Shown: one piece after another, positions 49,798 to 61,192 of the stretch
Numbering within the stretch: position 1 is the stretch's first letter
Layout: every line of letters starts with the position of its first letter
Assembly: GCF_003056355.1 (NCBI RefSeq)
Contig: NZ_PYVW01000003.1
Span: 186,001-250,000, forward strand
Length of the DNA stretch: 64,000 nucleotides
From: Devosia naphthalenivorans
GTDB taxonomy: Bacteria > Pseudomonadota > Alphaproteobacteria > Rhizobiales > Devosiaceae
Direction: 5' to 3'
Notes under the pieces: model-generated
Seen by the model: only the letters and a program-made list of their open reading frames with translations
Databases searched by the model: none
Told to the model about the DNA's origin: nothing
Translations under genes and position numbers: made by a program

Positions 49798-51903
49798 ATG
49801 CCTCTCGACAAACTCCCCCAGGTTCCGTTCGGTGCGGTCTATTTCCGCAAGTCCAATCCGCCCCGGGAGGATTGGGACCGGGACTATGGCGTGGCGGCCG
49901 AAGACGGAATGAACGTCTTCCGTCACTGGTTCATGTGGTCGGCCATCGAGCGCAAGCCCGGCGTTTATGATTGGGAAGACTATGACCGGCAGATGGACCT
50001 GGCCGCCAAGAACGGCTTCAGGACCGTCATTGCCGAGCTCACCCATACCGCGCCCGATTGGGCCTACCGCAAGTTCGCCCACGCGCGCCAACTCCGCGCC
50101 GATGGCAGGCCGCTGTCGTCCAATATGGGCGTGAGTGCCGCCACAGGCGGGTTCGCAAACAATGGTGGCGGCGCAGGCTCGCTGACCATGAATGCGCCCG
50201 AAGTGAAGGACGCCGTCGGGGCGTTCCTCACTACGCTGGCGACCCGCTACAAGGGTCACCCGGGCCTTCTCGGCTATGATGTGTGGAACGAGGTCAACTA
50301 TTCGGCAGAGGTAGACTATTCCCCCTTCATGAAGGACGACTTCCGGCTTTGGTTGAAGGCGAAATATGGCGATCTAGATACCTTGGCACAGGCTTGGTAT
50401 CGCTATTCCTATGCGGAATGGGACGATATCGAACCGCCGCACGAAATTGCCGCCTACCCGGAAAACCTCGATTGGCTCGAGTTCAAGAAGCAGAACTACT
50501 ACGACCAGATGCAGTTCAAGATCGATACGATCCGCGCGATCGATCAGGAATGCCTCATTGCTGCCCATGGCGTCGGCGGCGCCATCCCCAATATGGCGGC
50601 CAACGGTTCCGACGATTGGCTCGCGGCGTCCAAAGTCGAGCTATACGGCCTGACCTGGGTTCCCAGCCGCCGAGGCTTCAAGACTTGGCAGAATTTCTTC
50701 GGCCCCGATCTCACCCGTGCGGCCGCACGCGGCAAGAAGTGGTGGCATGCAGAGCGGCCCGGTGGCCCGCTATGGCTGCAGCCGCAGGTGCTTGGCCGCG
50801 ACAAGGAAGATGGCCGGGTGATGGAGCCGGAGGACATTCGGCTGCTGACCATGACGTCTTTCGCCGCCGGCGCCACGGGCGTTATGAATCTGCGCTACCG
50901 CCCGCTGCTCGACGGTCCGCTATTTGGCGCGTTTGGCTCCTACGGCATGGACGGCTCGCGCACGCCCCGCTCGGACATGGCCAGCGCTATCGGCAAATGG
51001 GCCAACGCCCCAGAGCAGAAGCCGCTGTTCGAGACAAAGCCGGTCAAAGGGGATGTCGGCATTCTGGTAATCCCCGAAGCGCAGGCGTGGGACTATTTGC
51101 TCAATCACAGACACAAGCCCGAGACCTATCGCGAAGCCATGTGGGGCGCTTATCGGGGTTTCTTCGACAACAACATCCAGGCCGACTGGGTTCATATCGA
51201 CCATATCGCCGAGTACGACACCATCTACGCCCCCTACCCGATCATGCTTACGGCTGAACACGCCAAAGTCCTGGCCGACTGGGTTGCTGGTGGCGGGACG
51301 CTGATTTCAGAAGCGACACCCGGCTATTTCGGCGACCGCGGCAAGGTTGGCACGGTGCAGCCCAATAGCGGGCTCGACGCGGTGTTCGGCGCACGGGAGA
51401 ACGAAGTCGAGTTCATGCCCGATATCGCCAACCGCATTCGCTTCGATTTCGACGGCAAGACACTGGTCGGCGGCGGGTTTCTGCAGTCCTATACGCCCAC
51501 GACCGGTACCGTTCGTGGCAAGTTCAGTGATGGCCGGATCGCCGTGATTGAGAACCAGCACGGCAGCGGCAGATCACTGCTGGTTGGCACGCATCCCGGC
51601 GTCGCCTACTTCAAGACCTCCAACGCGGAAAACCTCGGCTATTTCGCTGATGTTTTCGCCTGGACAGGCAAGACGCAGCACGTTGCCGTCTCGAACCACG
51701 TCTTGCAGGCCCGCCTGCACGATGGCCCGCAAGGCAAAGTGCTGTGGTTGATCAACCCCACCCGCGAGGCGCAGGAGACGATCGTCACATTAGCCACCGG
51801 GGCATTTAACGCGGGCCATTGCTATTGGGGTGAAGCAGCCGGGTCCTCGGCGGGCAAGTTCACTGTGCCTGCCCGCGACGTGCTCGTTCTGGGAATGGGC
51901 TGA
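49798..51903 (+). CDS. Beta-galactosidase, GH42
   Basis: Hydrolyses terminal beta-galactosides in the cytoplasm (no signal peptide). The 701-residue protein has the GH42 barrel with the acid/base Glu165 in YDVWNEVNYS and a likely nucleophile Glu319 in WWHAERPGG, then a trimerisation domain (ADWVAGGGTLISEATPGYF) and a C-terminal beta domain. Start is the ATG at 49798 after AAGGAA; an in-frame start at 49771 is less likely. Last gene of the operon that starts at 40022, overlapping the PadR gene end by 44 bases in convergent orientation. Confidence 0.9.
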   Translation: MPLDKLPQVPFGAVYFRKSNPPREDWDRDYGVAAEDGMNVFRHWFMWSAIERKPGVYDWEDYDRQMDLAAKNGFRTVIAELTHTAPDWAYRKFAHARQLRADGRPLSSNMGVSAATGGFANNGGGAGSLTMNAPEVKDAVGAFLTTLATRYKGHPGLLGYDVWNEVNYSAEVDYSPFMKDDFRLWLKAKYGDLDTLAQAWYRYSYAEWDDIEPPHEIAAYPENLDWLEFKKQNYYDQMQFKIDTIRAIDQECLIAAHGVGGAIPNMAANGSDDWLAASKVELYGLTWVPSRRGFKTWQNFFGPDLTRAAARGKKWWHAERPGGPLWLQPQVLGRDKEDGRVMEPEDIRLLTMTSFAAGATGVMNLRYRPLLDGPLFGAFGSYGMDGSRTPRSDMASAIGKWANAPEQKPLFETKPVKGDVGILVIPEAQAWDYLLNHRHKPETYREAMWGAYRGFFDNNIQADWVHIDHIAEYDTIYAPYPIMLTAEHAKVLADWVAGGGTLISEATPGYFGDRGKVGTVQPNSGLDAVFGARENEVEFMPDIANRIRFDFDGKTLVGGGFLQSYTPTTGTVRGKFSDGRIAVIENQHGSGRSLLVGTHPGVAYFKTSNAENLGYFADVFAWTGKTQHVAVSNHVLQARLHDGPQGKVLWLINPTREAQETIVTLATGAFNAGHCYWGEAAGSSAGKFTVPARDVLVLGMG

Positions 51904-52435
51904 AGCTGGTTCGGCTACAGCGTTGAAGCACTGCCGCCAAACTGTCTTTCAGGGCTAGGGCCATCGCTTGGCGCTGTTCCAAAAGCCAGCGGCGGCGCTC
52001 GTCGGTTCCATGTTCGCGCATCAGAGCGCCGATGCAGGTCAGCTCCGCTGCAAGCTGACGCTCGCGCGATGCGATGCGATCGATGATCACCTCACGCGGA
52101 AGCAGATGAGCGAACCGCATCAAATAGAGGAACGGGCTCTCGAAGGTGTCGTCGGCTAAGGGCTCGTTCAGCATGGCCTGGAATGCCTCGCGCCCAGAAT
52201 CGGTAATGCGATAGATCTTGCGGGCCGGCTTGCCGGCCTGCGGCTGCACCCGGACGTCGACGAAACCTTTGTGTTCGAGCTTGCGCAGTGCGGGATAGAT
52301 TGCGCTGACGCTGGCTTCGGCGAAGAGTGCCTCTTCTCCCAACTTGAACCGCTGGTTTATCTCGTACCCCGTTGCCTGTTCTTCAAACAGGATCGAGAGG
52401 CACAGCATTTCAACATTCACGGTTTCACCGTTCAT
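51860..52435 (-). CDS. PadR-family transcriptional regulator
   Basis: A 191-residue PadR regulator: N-terminal winged helix (CLSILFEEQATGYEINQRF, SVSAIYPALRKLEHKGFVDVRV, with the TDSGREAFQAML C-end of the wing) and the helical dimerisation domain from about residue 95. Start chosen at the ATG at 52435; a later start at MLCLSILF (about 52414) is possible. It lies 49 bases downstream of the RND pump gene on the same strand with a hairpin between them, so it could be the last gene of the efflux operon. Regulation of RND pumps by PadR is not unusual. Confidence 0.88.
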   Translation of the reverse strand: MNGETVNVEMLCLSILFEEQATGYEINQRFKLGEEALFAEASVSAIYPALRKLEHKGFVDVRVQPQAGKPARKIYRITDSGREAFQAMLNEPLADDTFESPFLYLMRFAHLLPREVIIDRIASRERQLAAELTCIGALMREHGTDERRRWLLEQRQAMALALKDSLAAVLQRCSRTSFSPFPERARRGQAQ

Positions 52436-52450
52436 TGGATCGATTGGGAG

Positions 52451-52469
52451 AGGGCGGTTGAGCCGCCCT
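52451..52469. terminator. Hairpin between the RND gene and the PadR gene
   Basis: AGGGCGG and CCGCCCT form a perfect 7-bp stem around TTGAG. On the plus strand GCCCGTTTTG follows, which is a weak T-run; on the minus strand no T-run follows. It may be a partial terminator of the efflux operon. Confidence 0.35.
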
Positions 52470-52484
52470 GCCCGTTTTGAAGGC

Positions 52485-55400
52485 TTACTCAGCCGGGGCT
52501 GGCGCCGTTGCGAGCTCATGGCCCGCGTCGACGCGCTTCGGTTTTACCCGGAAGAGCTGCATCACGAAGACGAAGAGCACAGGCACGAACACGACCGCCA
52601 GAAGCGTTGCCGCGATCATGCCACCCAGAACCGTCGTGCCGATGGCATTCTGGCTGGACGAGCTAGCACCAGTAGCGATGGCTAGGGGAACCACCCCCAG
52701 CGTAAAGGCCAGCGAGGTCATGATGATCGGACGGAACCGCAGATGTGCAGCCTGGACGGTTGCTTCGAGCAAGGGCGTCCCTTCAGCCCAGAGGTCCTTA
52801 GCGAACTCGATGATCAGAATGGCGTTTTTGGCGGACAACCCGATGATCGTGATGAGACCGACCGTGAAGTAGACGTCATTCGACATTCCTCGCAACATGA
52901 TCGCCAGCACGGAGCCGATGATGCCGAGTGGCACCACGAGCATCACCGAGAGCGGGATGGACCAGCTTTCATAGAGCGCCGCCAAGAGCAGGAACACGAA
53001 GGCAATTGTCAGGCCCATCAGGAAGATGCTCTGGCTGCCCGACTGGATTTCCTGCAGGGTCTGCCCGGTCCATTCATAGCCAAAACCCAATGGCAGCTGT
53101 GCGGCCAGACGCTCCATCTCGGCGATAGCTTCGCCTGATGTATGGCCTGGAGCTGCGGCACCGGCGATACGAACCGCAGGATAGCCATTGTAGCCAACGA
53201 TCTGGGCAGGCCCCAGCCGCCAGTCCGCGCGCGCAAAGGTCGAAAGCGGGATCATGCCTCCGTTCGAGTTGCGGACGGTCAGATCGAGCAGATCATCGAC
53301 CTGCATTCGCTTGCCCTCGTTCGCCTGCACCGTGACGCGCTGCATGCGGCCGGCATTGGGGAAGTCGTTGACATAGGCGGAGCCAAGGTTGGTGGCGATG
53401 GTCGAGCTGATATCGGAGAAGGCTACGCCGAACGTATTGGCCTTTTCGCGATCGACGAGAAGGTGGATCTGGGCGGTGTCAGGCATGCCTTCGACACGCA
53501 GCCCCGCAAGCACCGGGCTTTGCGACGCCATTGCCATGAGTTGCTGGCTCGCGGCTGCCAGGGCCGCTTGTCCCTGTGCACCACGGTCCTGCAGGCGGAA
53601 CGTGAAGCCGTTGGATGTGCCCAGGCCTGCGATAGGCGGTGGTGACAGAGCAAACGAGATCGCGTCCTTGAGGCCGAACAGCGCTCCGTTGACCCGGCCG
53701 GCAATCGCGTCGGCCGAATTGGTTTCGTCGCGCTCCTTCCAATCCTTGAGCGTCACGAAAGCAAGACCCGCGTTGTCGCCGGCGCCCGAGAAGCTGAAGC
53801 CGTTGATGGCAGCGATGTCCTGAACAGCCTCTTCGCCCTGGAAAATGCCTTCGACCTGCTGGGTGATCTCGGCCATGCGATTGTTGCTGGCGCCCGGAGG
53901 AGCCTGCATATCGACGATCAGAAAGCCCTGGTCCTCGTTGGGGAGGAACGAAGTGGGCAACTGCAGCAAGGCGTAGCCAAGACCAACGATCAGCGCCAGG
54001 TAGATGACCATGAACCGACCAGCACGCCGGATGATCCAGCCGATGCCGGAAGAATAGGCGCCGGTTGCGCGGCTGAAACCGCGGTTGAACCAACCGAAGG
54101 GGCCCCGCTTCTCGTGGTGGCCGGGCTTGATCGGCTTGAGCAGCGTGGCACACAGGGCCGGCGTCAGGGACAGCGCCAGGATGCCCGAGAAGATGATCGA
54201 GGTCACCATGGTCAGGCTGAACTGCTGGTAGATGACGCCCACGGCTCCGGCCGTGAAGGCAAGCGGAACGAAAACCGCCGACAGCACCAGCGTAATGCCG
54301 ATGATGGCACCCGATATCTGCTTCATGGCCTTGCGCGTGGCCTGGAGGGGCGGAAGCCCTTCTTCAGCCATGATGCGTTCAACGTTCTCGACCACCACAA
54401 TGGCGTCGTCAACGAGAATGCCGATGGCCAGCACCATGGCGAACATGGTGAGCACATTGATCGAGAAGCCTGCCGCCAGCATGACAGCACAGGTGCCCGC
54501 CAGAGCCACCGGCACCACCAAAGTCGGGATCAAGGTGTAGCGGAAGCTCTGCAGGAAGATGAACATCACGACGAAGACGAGAGCCATGGCCTCGATCAAC
54601 GTGTGAATCACCTTCTCGATCGAGACTTCGACGAAAGGCGCGGTGTTGTACGGAATTTCGAATACAACGCCGGGCGGGAAGAACTGAGACAGCTCTTCCA
54701 TCTTGTGCTCCACGGCTTCCGCCGTCGACAGCGCGTTGCCGCTCGGGGCGAGCTGCACCGCAAAGCCGGCAGCCTGTTGGCCGTTGATGCGCGTCGAGAA
54801 GCCGTAGCTTTCGGCGCCGATTTCAATCGTGGCGACGTCGCGCAGACGCACGGCAGAGCCATCCGGGTTGGCCCGCAGCACGATGGAGCCGAACTCCTCG
54901 GGCGTACTCAACTGCCCGCTGACGAGCACGCTGGCAGAAATCTGCTGCGTGATCGGGTTGGGCTGTGCACCGATGCGACCAGCAGCCACCTGGGCATTCT
55001 GGGTCGCAATCGCTGCCGTAACGTCACCCGAGGTCAGGTTCAGGCCCAGCATCTTGTCCGGATCGAGCCAGACCCGCATGGAGCGCTGCGATGCAAAGAC
55101 CTGCGCACGACCGACACCTTCGATGCGGGCGATTTCACTTGTGACGTTGCGGCTGAGATAGTCGCCCAGCGCAACAGCATCCATGGAGCCGTCGGTGGAC
55201 ACCAGCGCCACCATCATCAGGAAGCCGGAACTGGCCTCTTGGACCTGCACGCCCAGCCGGGTAACGATCTGCGGCAGGCGCGATTCCACACGCCGGACGG
55301 CGTTCTGAACGTCGATGGACGCCTTGGACAGCTCGGTGCCAGTCTCGAAGGTCGCGGTGATCGACACCATGCCCGAGGAATCGGACGTCGATTCGAAGTA

Positions 55401-55628
55401 GATCACCCCGTCGACGCCGTTGAGCTCGTCCTCAAGCGGACGCGTAACGCTCTGGTAGATTTCCTCTGGCGAGGCGCCGGGATAGGTGGCGTAAACAGAG
55501 ACCTGCGGCGGCGCGACGTTGGGATACTGCGCCACGGGTAGGTTGGGGATGGCAAGGATGCCTGCGACAAGGATGAAGATAGCGACGACCCAGGCAAAGA
55601 CCGGCCGCTCGATGAAAAAACGAGCCAT
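52485..55628 (-). CDS. RND multidrug efflux permease, AcrB/MexB (HAE1) family
   Basis: Proton-driven inner-membrane pump of 1047 residues. The start MARFFIERPVFAWVVAIFIL, the duplicated membrane-porter layout, the proton-relay aspartates in MVLAIGILVDDAIVVVENVERIM, the late GLSAKNAILIIEFAKDLW and HLRFRPIIMTSLAFTLGVVPLA are all HAE1 hallmarks. Partner genes are the MFP and TetR genes upstream on the same strand; no outer-membrane factor gene is in the window, so a TolC encoded elsewhere would be used. The gene starts 9 bases after the MFP gene. Confidence 0.97.
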   Translation of the reverse strand: MARFFIERPVFAWVVAIFILVAGILAIPNLPVAQYPNVAPPQVSVYATYPGASPEEIYQSVTRPLEDELNGVDGVIYFESTSDSSGMVSITATFETGTELSKASIDVQNAVRRVESRLPQIVTRLGVQVQEASSGFLMMVALVSTDGSMDAVALGDYLSRNVTSEIARIEGVGRAQVFASQRSMRVWLDPDKMLGLNLTSGDVTAAIATQNAQVAAGRIGAQPNPITQQISASVLVSGQLSTPEEFGSIVLRANPDGSAVRLRDVATIEIGAESYGFSTRINGQQAAGFAVQLAPSGNALSTAEAVEHKMEELSQFFPPGVVFEIPYNTAPFVEVSIEKVIHTLIEAMALVFVVMFIFLQSFRYTLIPTLVVPVALAGTCAVMLAAGFSINVLTMFAMVLAIGILVDDAIVVVENVERIMAEEGLPPLQATRKAMKQISGAIIGITLVLSAVFVPLAFTAGAVGVIYQQFSLTMVTSIIFSGILALSLTPALCATLLKPIKPGHHEKRGPFGWFNRGFSRATGAYSSGIGWIIRRAGRFMVIYLALIVGLGYALLQLPTSFLPNEDQGFLIVDMQAPPGASNNRMAEITQQVEGIFQGEEAVQDIAAINGFSFSGAGDNAGLAFVTLKDWKERDETNSADAIAGRVNGALFGLKDAISFALSPPPIAGLGTSNGFTFRLQDRGAQGQAALAAASQQLMAMASQSPVLAGLRVEGMPDTAQIHLLVDREKANTFGVAFSDISSTIATNLGSAYVNDFPNAGRMQRVTVQANEGKRMQVDDLLDLTVRNSNGGMIPLSTFARADWRLGPAQIVGYNGYPAVRIAGAAAPGHTSGEAIAEMERLAAQLPLGFGYEWTGQTLQEIQSGSQSIFLMGLTIAFVFLLLAALYESWSIPLSVMLVVPLGIIGSVLAIMLRGMSNDVYFTVGLITIIGLSAKNAILIIEFAKDLWAEGTPLLEATVQAAHLRFRPIIMTSLAFTLGVVPLAIATGASSSSQNAIGTTVLGGMIAATLLAVVFVPVLFVFVMQLFRVKPKRVDAGHELATAPAPAE

Positions 55629-55637
55629 TATTTATAC

Positions 55638-56822
55638 CTAGTTCGCGTTGGTGGAGGCAGCAGCAACCGCGGGCTGCCATTCCTCTGGATTGACCGGTGC
55701 ACCCGGACCGATCTTCTGAAAGCCTTCGACGACGACCTTGTCGCCAATCCCCAGACCGTCCGAGACCAGATAGTTGGTGCCAAGGGCGCGTTCGACTTCG
55801 ACGGTGCGCAGCTCAACCGTGTTGTCGTCCTTGACGACATAGACCTGAGCATTGCCCCCTGCGTCGCGAAGCAGCGATTGCTGGGGAACGACGAGAGCAT
55901 TCTGATCGACGCCCTGCTCGATAAGCACGCGCACATAAAGCCCCGGCAACAAGTCGCCGTCCGGATTTGGCAGTTCCGCTCGCATGGTCACCTGGCCAGT
56001 GCTGGCATCGACGGCCGCCTCCTGGAACAGCAAGCGTCCTTTGTGGGGATACTCACTGCCATCATCGAGCTTGAGCGTGATGCTCGCGGCATCCTCGCCG
56101 ACCTTGGCAAGGGTGCCTTCTTCGAGCGCCTGGCGCAGATTGATGAGATCGCGGGAAGACTGGGTAAAATCGACGTAAACCGGGTCGAACTGCTGGATCG
56201 TAGCCAGATTTTCGACGCTGTTGGCCGATACCAGAGCACCTTCAGTGATGAGCGCACGGCCAATCTCGCCGCTGATCGGGGCACGCACCTGGGTATATTG
56301 GAGGTTAAGCCGGGCGCCGGCGAGATTGGCCTCCGCAGCCGCAACGTTCGCGTTGGCCTGAGCTAGCGCTCCGACCGCGTTGTCGAGCGACTGCTGGCTG
56401 GACACGTTGCGCTCGCGCAGCAAGTTCTGCCTGTCGGCCTCCTGTTGCGCTTGCAGTTGCGCAGCCTTGGCGCTCGCGAGGCTGGCTTCGGCACTGGCCA
56501 TCTGCACCTCGAAGGTCGCCGGGTCGATACGGTACAGGACGTCGCCCTGCTCCACATGGCTGCCCTGTTCGAACACGCGTTCTACCACGATGCCGGAAAC
56601 ACGCGGGCGCACTTCGGCTATCCGGGTCGGAACGATGCGGCCGGGAAGCTCTTCAACTAGCGCCACTCGCTCGGCAGCGACCGTCACGACGCTGACGCCA
56701 GCCGGCGGCATAGCCGGGGCCGCAGCACCTTCCGTCGAGCCGCTGGAGTCACTGCAGGCAGAAAGAATTACGGAAAGGCCGATGAGCGCAGCGACCCTTA
56801 GCGGGCGAACGGAAGTGTTCAC
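55638..56822 (-). CDS. RND periplasmic adaptor (MFP, AcrA-like lipoprotein)
   Basis: Links the RND pump to an outer-membrane channel. The protein (394 residues) has a lipoprotein signal, VRPLRVAALIGLSVILSAC with the lipobox LSAC, then the lipoyl-like domain, a long alpha-hairpin (MASAEASLASAKAAQLQAQQ to NVAAAEANLAGARLNL) and the beta-barrel (RAPISGEIGRALITEGALV). Start is the GTG at 56822; the longer frame upstream overlaps the TetR end and is arginine-rich nonsense. Second gene of the operon. Confidence 0.94.
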   Translation of the reverse strand: MNTSVRPLRVAALIGLSVILSACSDSSGSTEGAAAPAMPPAGVSVVTVAAERVALVEELPGRIVPTRIAEVRPRVSGIVVERVFEQGSHVEQGDVLYRIDPATFEVQMASAEASLASAKAAQLQAQQEADRQNLLRERNVSSQQSLDNAVGALAQANANVAAAEANLAGARLNLQYTQVRAPISGEIGRALITEGALVSANSVENLATIQQFDPVYVDFTQSSRDLINLRQALEEGTLAKVGEDAASITLKLDDGSEYPHKGRLLFQEAAVDASTGQVTMRAELPNPDGDLLPGLYVRVLIEQGVDQNALVVPQQSLLRDAGGNAQVYVVKDDNTVELRTVEVERALGTNYLVSDGLGIGDKVVVEGFQKIGPGAPVNPEEWQPAVAAASTNAN

Positions 56823-56866
56823 GGAAAATGTCCCAGTTAGTCGAGGAGAAACAAAGAAGGAGAGGT

Positions 56867-57430
56867 TTAGGCGCCGCCGCCGACGTCGGAATTGGCCAGT
56901 TTCGCGATCCGGGCCAGTAATCGCTCTCGCTCGGCGTCGGGCCATTTATGGCTGCCGAACAGCTCGATCGATTTGATGCCCTCAAGCGCGAGGAGAGCCA
57001 GAAGCGCTCCGGAATTGACCCCAGGAGCCGAGACCGCATCGATCTCGCGTTGGTAGTGCGCGGTGATGATGTCGGTTAACTGCTTGTCGTTCGCGAGCGA
57101 ATAGCACAGCTGGCTCGCAGCAACGCGCTGCTCTTCCGGCAGTGGCAAGCAAGCGAGCTCAACATGGGCAGCGATTCGCGCTTGGGGCCCCTGTGCGGGC
57201 TGAGCGCGCTCGGCATCATCGAGCATGGCCTGGTATTCGTTGAACCGTCTTCTGACGATCGCCCGGATCAGATCCTGCTTGGTTCCGTAGTCCCGAACCA
57301 CACTGCCCTTGCTGATACCGGCGCACGCAGCAACCGCATCGAGCGTGAAATTGGCAGCACCGTTCTCGATGATGACCCGCTCGGCGGAATCAAGAATAGT
57401 GTCTTCCTCGATGGTGCGGTGGCGGGCCAT
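56867..57430 (-). CDS. TetR-family regulator of the RND operon (AcrR/NalD-like)
   Basis: A 187-residue repressor with an N-terminal helix-turn-helix (TILDSAERVIIENGAANFTL, AVAACAGISKGSVVRDYGTKQDLI) and a C-terminal ligand pocket domain. It is transcribed ahead of MFP and RND on the same strand, so it should be autoregulated with them. A perfect palindrome lies 19 bases before its start. SVVRDYGTK replaces the more common LYHHFPSK recognition-end pattern. Confidence 0.9.
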   Translation of the reverse strand: MARHRTIEEDTILDSAERVIIENGAANFTLDAVAACAGISKGSVVRDYGTKQDLIRAIVRRRFNEYQAMLDDAERAQPAQGPQARIAAHVELACLPLPEEQRVAASQLCYSLANDKQLTDIITAHYQREIDAVSAPGVNSGALLALLALEGIKSIELFGSHKWPDAERERLLARIAKLANSDVGGGA

Positions 57431-57448
57431 ATCGGTACCGGATAATTC

Positions 57449-57460
57449 CTGACCGGTCAG
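57449..57460. promoter_or_regulatory. Palindrome before the TetR-MFP-RND operon, likely operator
   Basis: CTGACCGGTCAG is a perfect 12-bp palindrome, and TGACCGGTCAGTCA extends it with a second TGAC half. TGAC-centred palindromes are common TetR operators. It lies 19 bases upstream of the ATG. Confidence 0.6.
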
Positions 57461-57554
57461 TCATTATTTTCCGTCAGCCCTGTTGTCAAGCCTTTGCGAG
57501 AGGGCGAGAGCTAGCGAACTGCTGATGTGCTTATCGGTTTCAGCATGGAGTTCT

Positions 57555-57967
57555 TCATTGAGCCGCAGTGTCGGGAAGCCGGTGTGCGTCTCGTTCAGCC
57601 GCCGGATTGCATACATCCGCGACCCAAATCGATACCGCCTCCCCTGCCCTGGCGCCAAGTTCCTGACAATTCCCGCCGGCACAGAATTGCCAGCCGCCGA
57701 CCGTAGCGCCGGAGGCGGCCAGGTTCAGGCGGGTGAGTGGCGGCAGGCTGGGTCGGTAGGTCCAGCGGCCATCCTCCCAGACGGCATCTTGTGGCAGGTC
57801 GATACCGGCGCCGGAGCCTTCCACGCTCGCCCACACCAAGGCCAGGCGATCACCTTCGACCTGCCAGCGTTCCATCCAGGTGTTTTTTTCGACCGAGTGG
57901 GTCCAGCTGAGAGAAAAGCTACCGGCCAGCAGCGTCATGATGCTGCCGGCCGAAGCGATGCAGAGGC

Positions 57968-57971
<4 letters not shown>
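57555..57971 (-). CDS. DUF1850 family protein
   Basis: A 138-residue protein with an N-terminal hydrophobic stretch (SLCIASAGSIMTLLAGSFSLSW). DUF1850 markers are FSLSWTHSVEKNTWMERWQVEGDRL, GSGAGIDLPQDAVWEDGRWTY and the closing FCAGGNCQELG. The family is almost always next to fused TRAP permeases of the TAXI group, as here; function unknown, perhaps a small membrane or periplasmic accessory of the importer. The ATG at 57971 overlaps the permease stop by 4 bases. Confidence 0.9.
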
Positions 57972-60079
<2,108 letters not shown>

Positions 60080-60189
60080 CGAGTCTCCTCCCAGACAACT
60101 CGTGCGGGCATACTGTCCGCCGGAGACGCCCGGCAGAGCAGATGGCAGCGATTATGAGGTAGAAATCGTTCGCAGTCCCGAGCTTTGCG

Positions 60190-60226
60190 GCACCTGGTCC
60201 GCCAGCAATGCCGGCGGACCAGGTGC
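60190..60226 (-). promoter_or_regulatory. Strong hairpin between the TAXI receptor gene and the permease gene
   Basis: GCACCTGGTCCGCC and GGCGGACCAGGTGC form a perfect 14-bp stem around a 9-base loop, 4 bases after the receptor stop. There is no T-tract on the minus strand, so it probably stabilises the upstream message or attenuates the permease. Confidence 0.75.
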
Positions 60227-60229
60227 GCG

Positions 60230-61192
60230 TTACATCAGGCCGGCTTCACGATAGTAGCGCTCGGCACCCGGATGAAGCGGGATCGAAAGTCCATCCAGAG
60301 CCTTGGCCGGGTCGATATCGTTAGCCGCAGCGTGCGAGGCAATCATCCGGTCAAGGTTCTCGTACATCAGCTTGGTCATCTGATAGGCGGTCTCTTCGCT
60401 AACCCCGGCATGCGTGACCAGGATATTGCCGATGGCAGCCGTGGGGACATCCTGGTTCTGGCCGTCATAGGTGCCGGCGGGAATGGTCGATGCGACATAG
60501 GGCGCGCCGATGGATTCCACCACTTCGGCTGGAATGGCGACGATGTTGATTTCCATGGTCGCGGCTAGATCCTGGATGAATGCAACGCCAAGGCCCGAGG
60601 ACTGCAGCGTGGCGTCGAGCTGGCGATTTTTGATGAGTTCGGCGGATTCCGCATAGGGCAGATACTCGACCTTGCCCATATCGTCGTAGCTCATGCCGGC
60701 GGCAGCGAATATGGCGCGGGCGTTGAGCTCGGTACCAGAAGCAGGAGCACCAACCGAGATTGACTTGCCCCTGAGGTCCTCAAGCGTCTTGATGCCGGAA
60801 TCGGCGCTGGCGACGATCTGTACATAATTGGGGTAGATCGCAGCAATAGCGCGAATTTCGGTGAGCGGCTGCGGGAAACCGGCCTCCTGGACGCCATCCC
60901 AACCCGCCTGAACCGAATCGCCCAGCGCGAAAGCCAGCTCGCCCTTGCCCTGCTGCAGGAGATTGAGGTTTTCCACCGAGGCCTTGGTGGCCTGCACCTG
61001 GGTGCGGGCGCCCTCGATGTTGTCGGCATAGATTTCCGACAATGCAACGCCGAGCGGGTAGTAGACGCCTGATGTGCCGCCGGTCAGCACATTGATGAAT
61101 TCCTGCGACTGTGCCGCGCCGGTGCCGGCGCCAACGGCAAGAGTGGCGCCCAACAAGACACCGGACAGCCAGCGTGGGGAAATAACGGTCAT
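60230..61192 (-). CDS. TAXI-family TRAP periplasmic binding protein
   Basis: Receptor of 320 residues with a signal peptide ending near GAAQSQE and the TAXI signature NVLTGGTSGVYYPLGVALSEIY. Other markers: GELAFALGDSVQAGWDG, GKSISVGAPASGTELNARAIF, and the late YQMTKLMYENLDRM. TAXI receptors mostly bind glutamate, 2-oxoglutarate or other dicarboxylates, but this one's ligand cannot be told. First gene of a three-gene operon with the fused permease and DUF1850 protein. Confidence 0.93.
   Translation of the reverse strand: MTVISPRWLSGVLLGATLAVGAGTGAAQSQEFINVLTGGTSGVYYPLGVALSEIYADNIEGARTQVQATKASVENLNLLQQGKGELAFALGDSVQAGWDGVQEAGFPQPLTEIRAIAAIYPNYVQIVASADSGIKTLEDLRGKSISVGAPASGTELNARAIFAAAGMSYDDMGKVEYLPYAESAELIKNRQLDATLQSSGLGVAFIQDLAATMEINIVAIPAEVVESIGAPYVASTIPAGTYDGQNQDVPTAAIGNILVTHAGVSEETAYQMTKLMYENLDRMIASHAAANDIDPAKALDGLSIPLHPGAERYYREAGLM

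Noticed and set aside
54114..55541. Long plus-strand open frame opposite the RND pump gene
   Set aside because: Antisense shadow with low-complexity His/Arg/Glu composition and no ribosome binding site.
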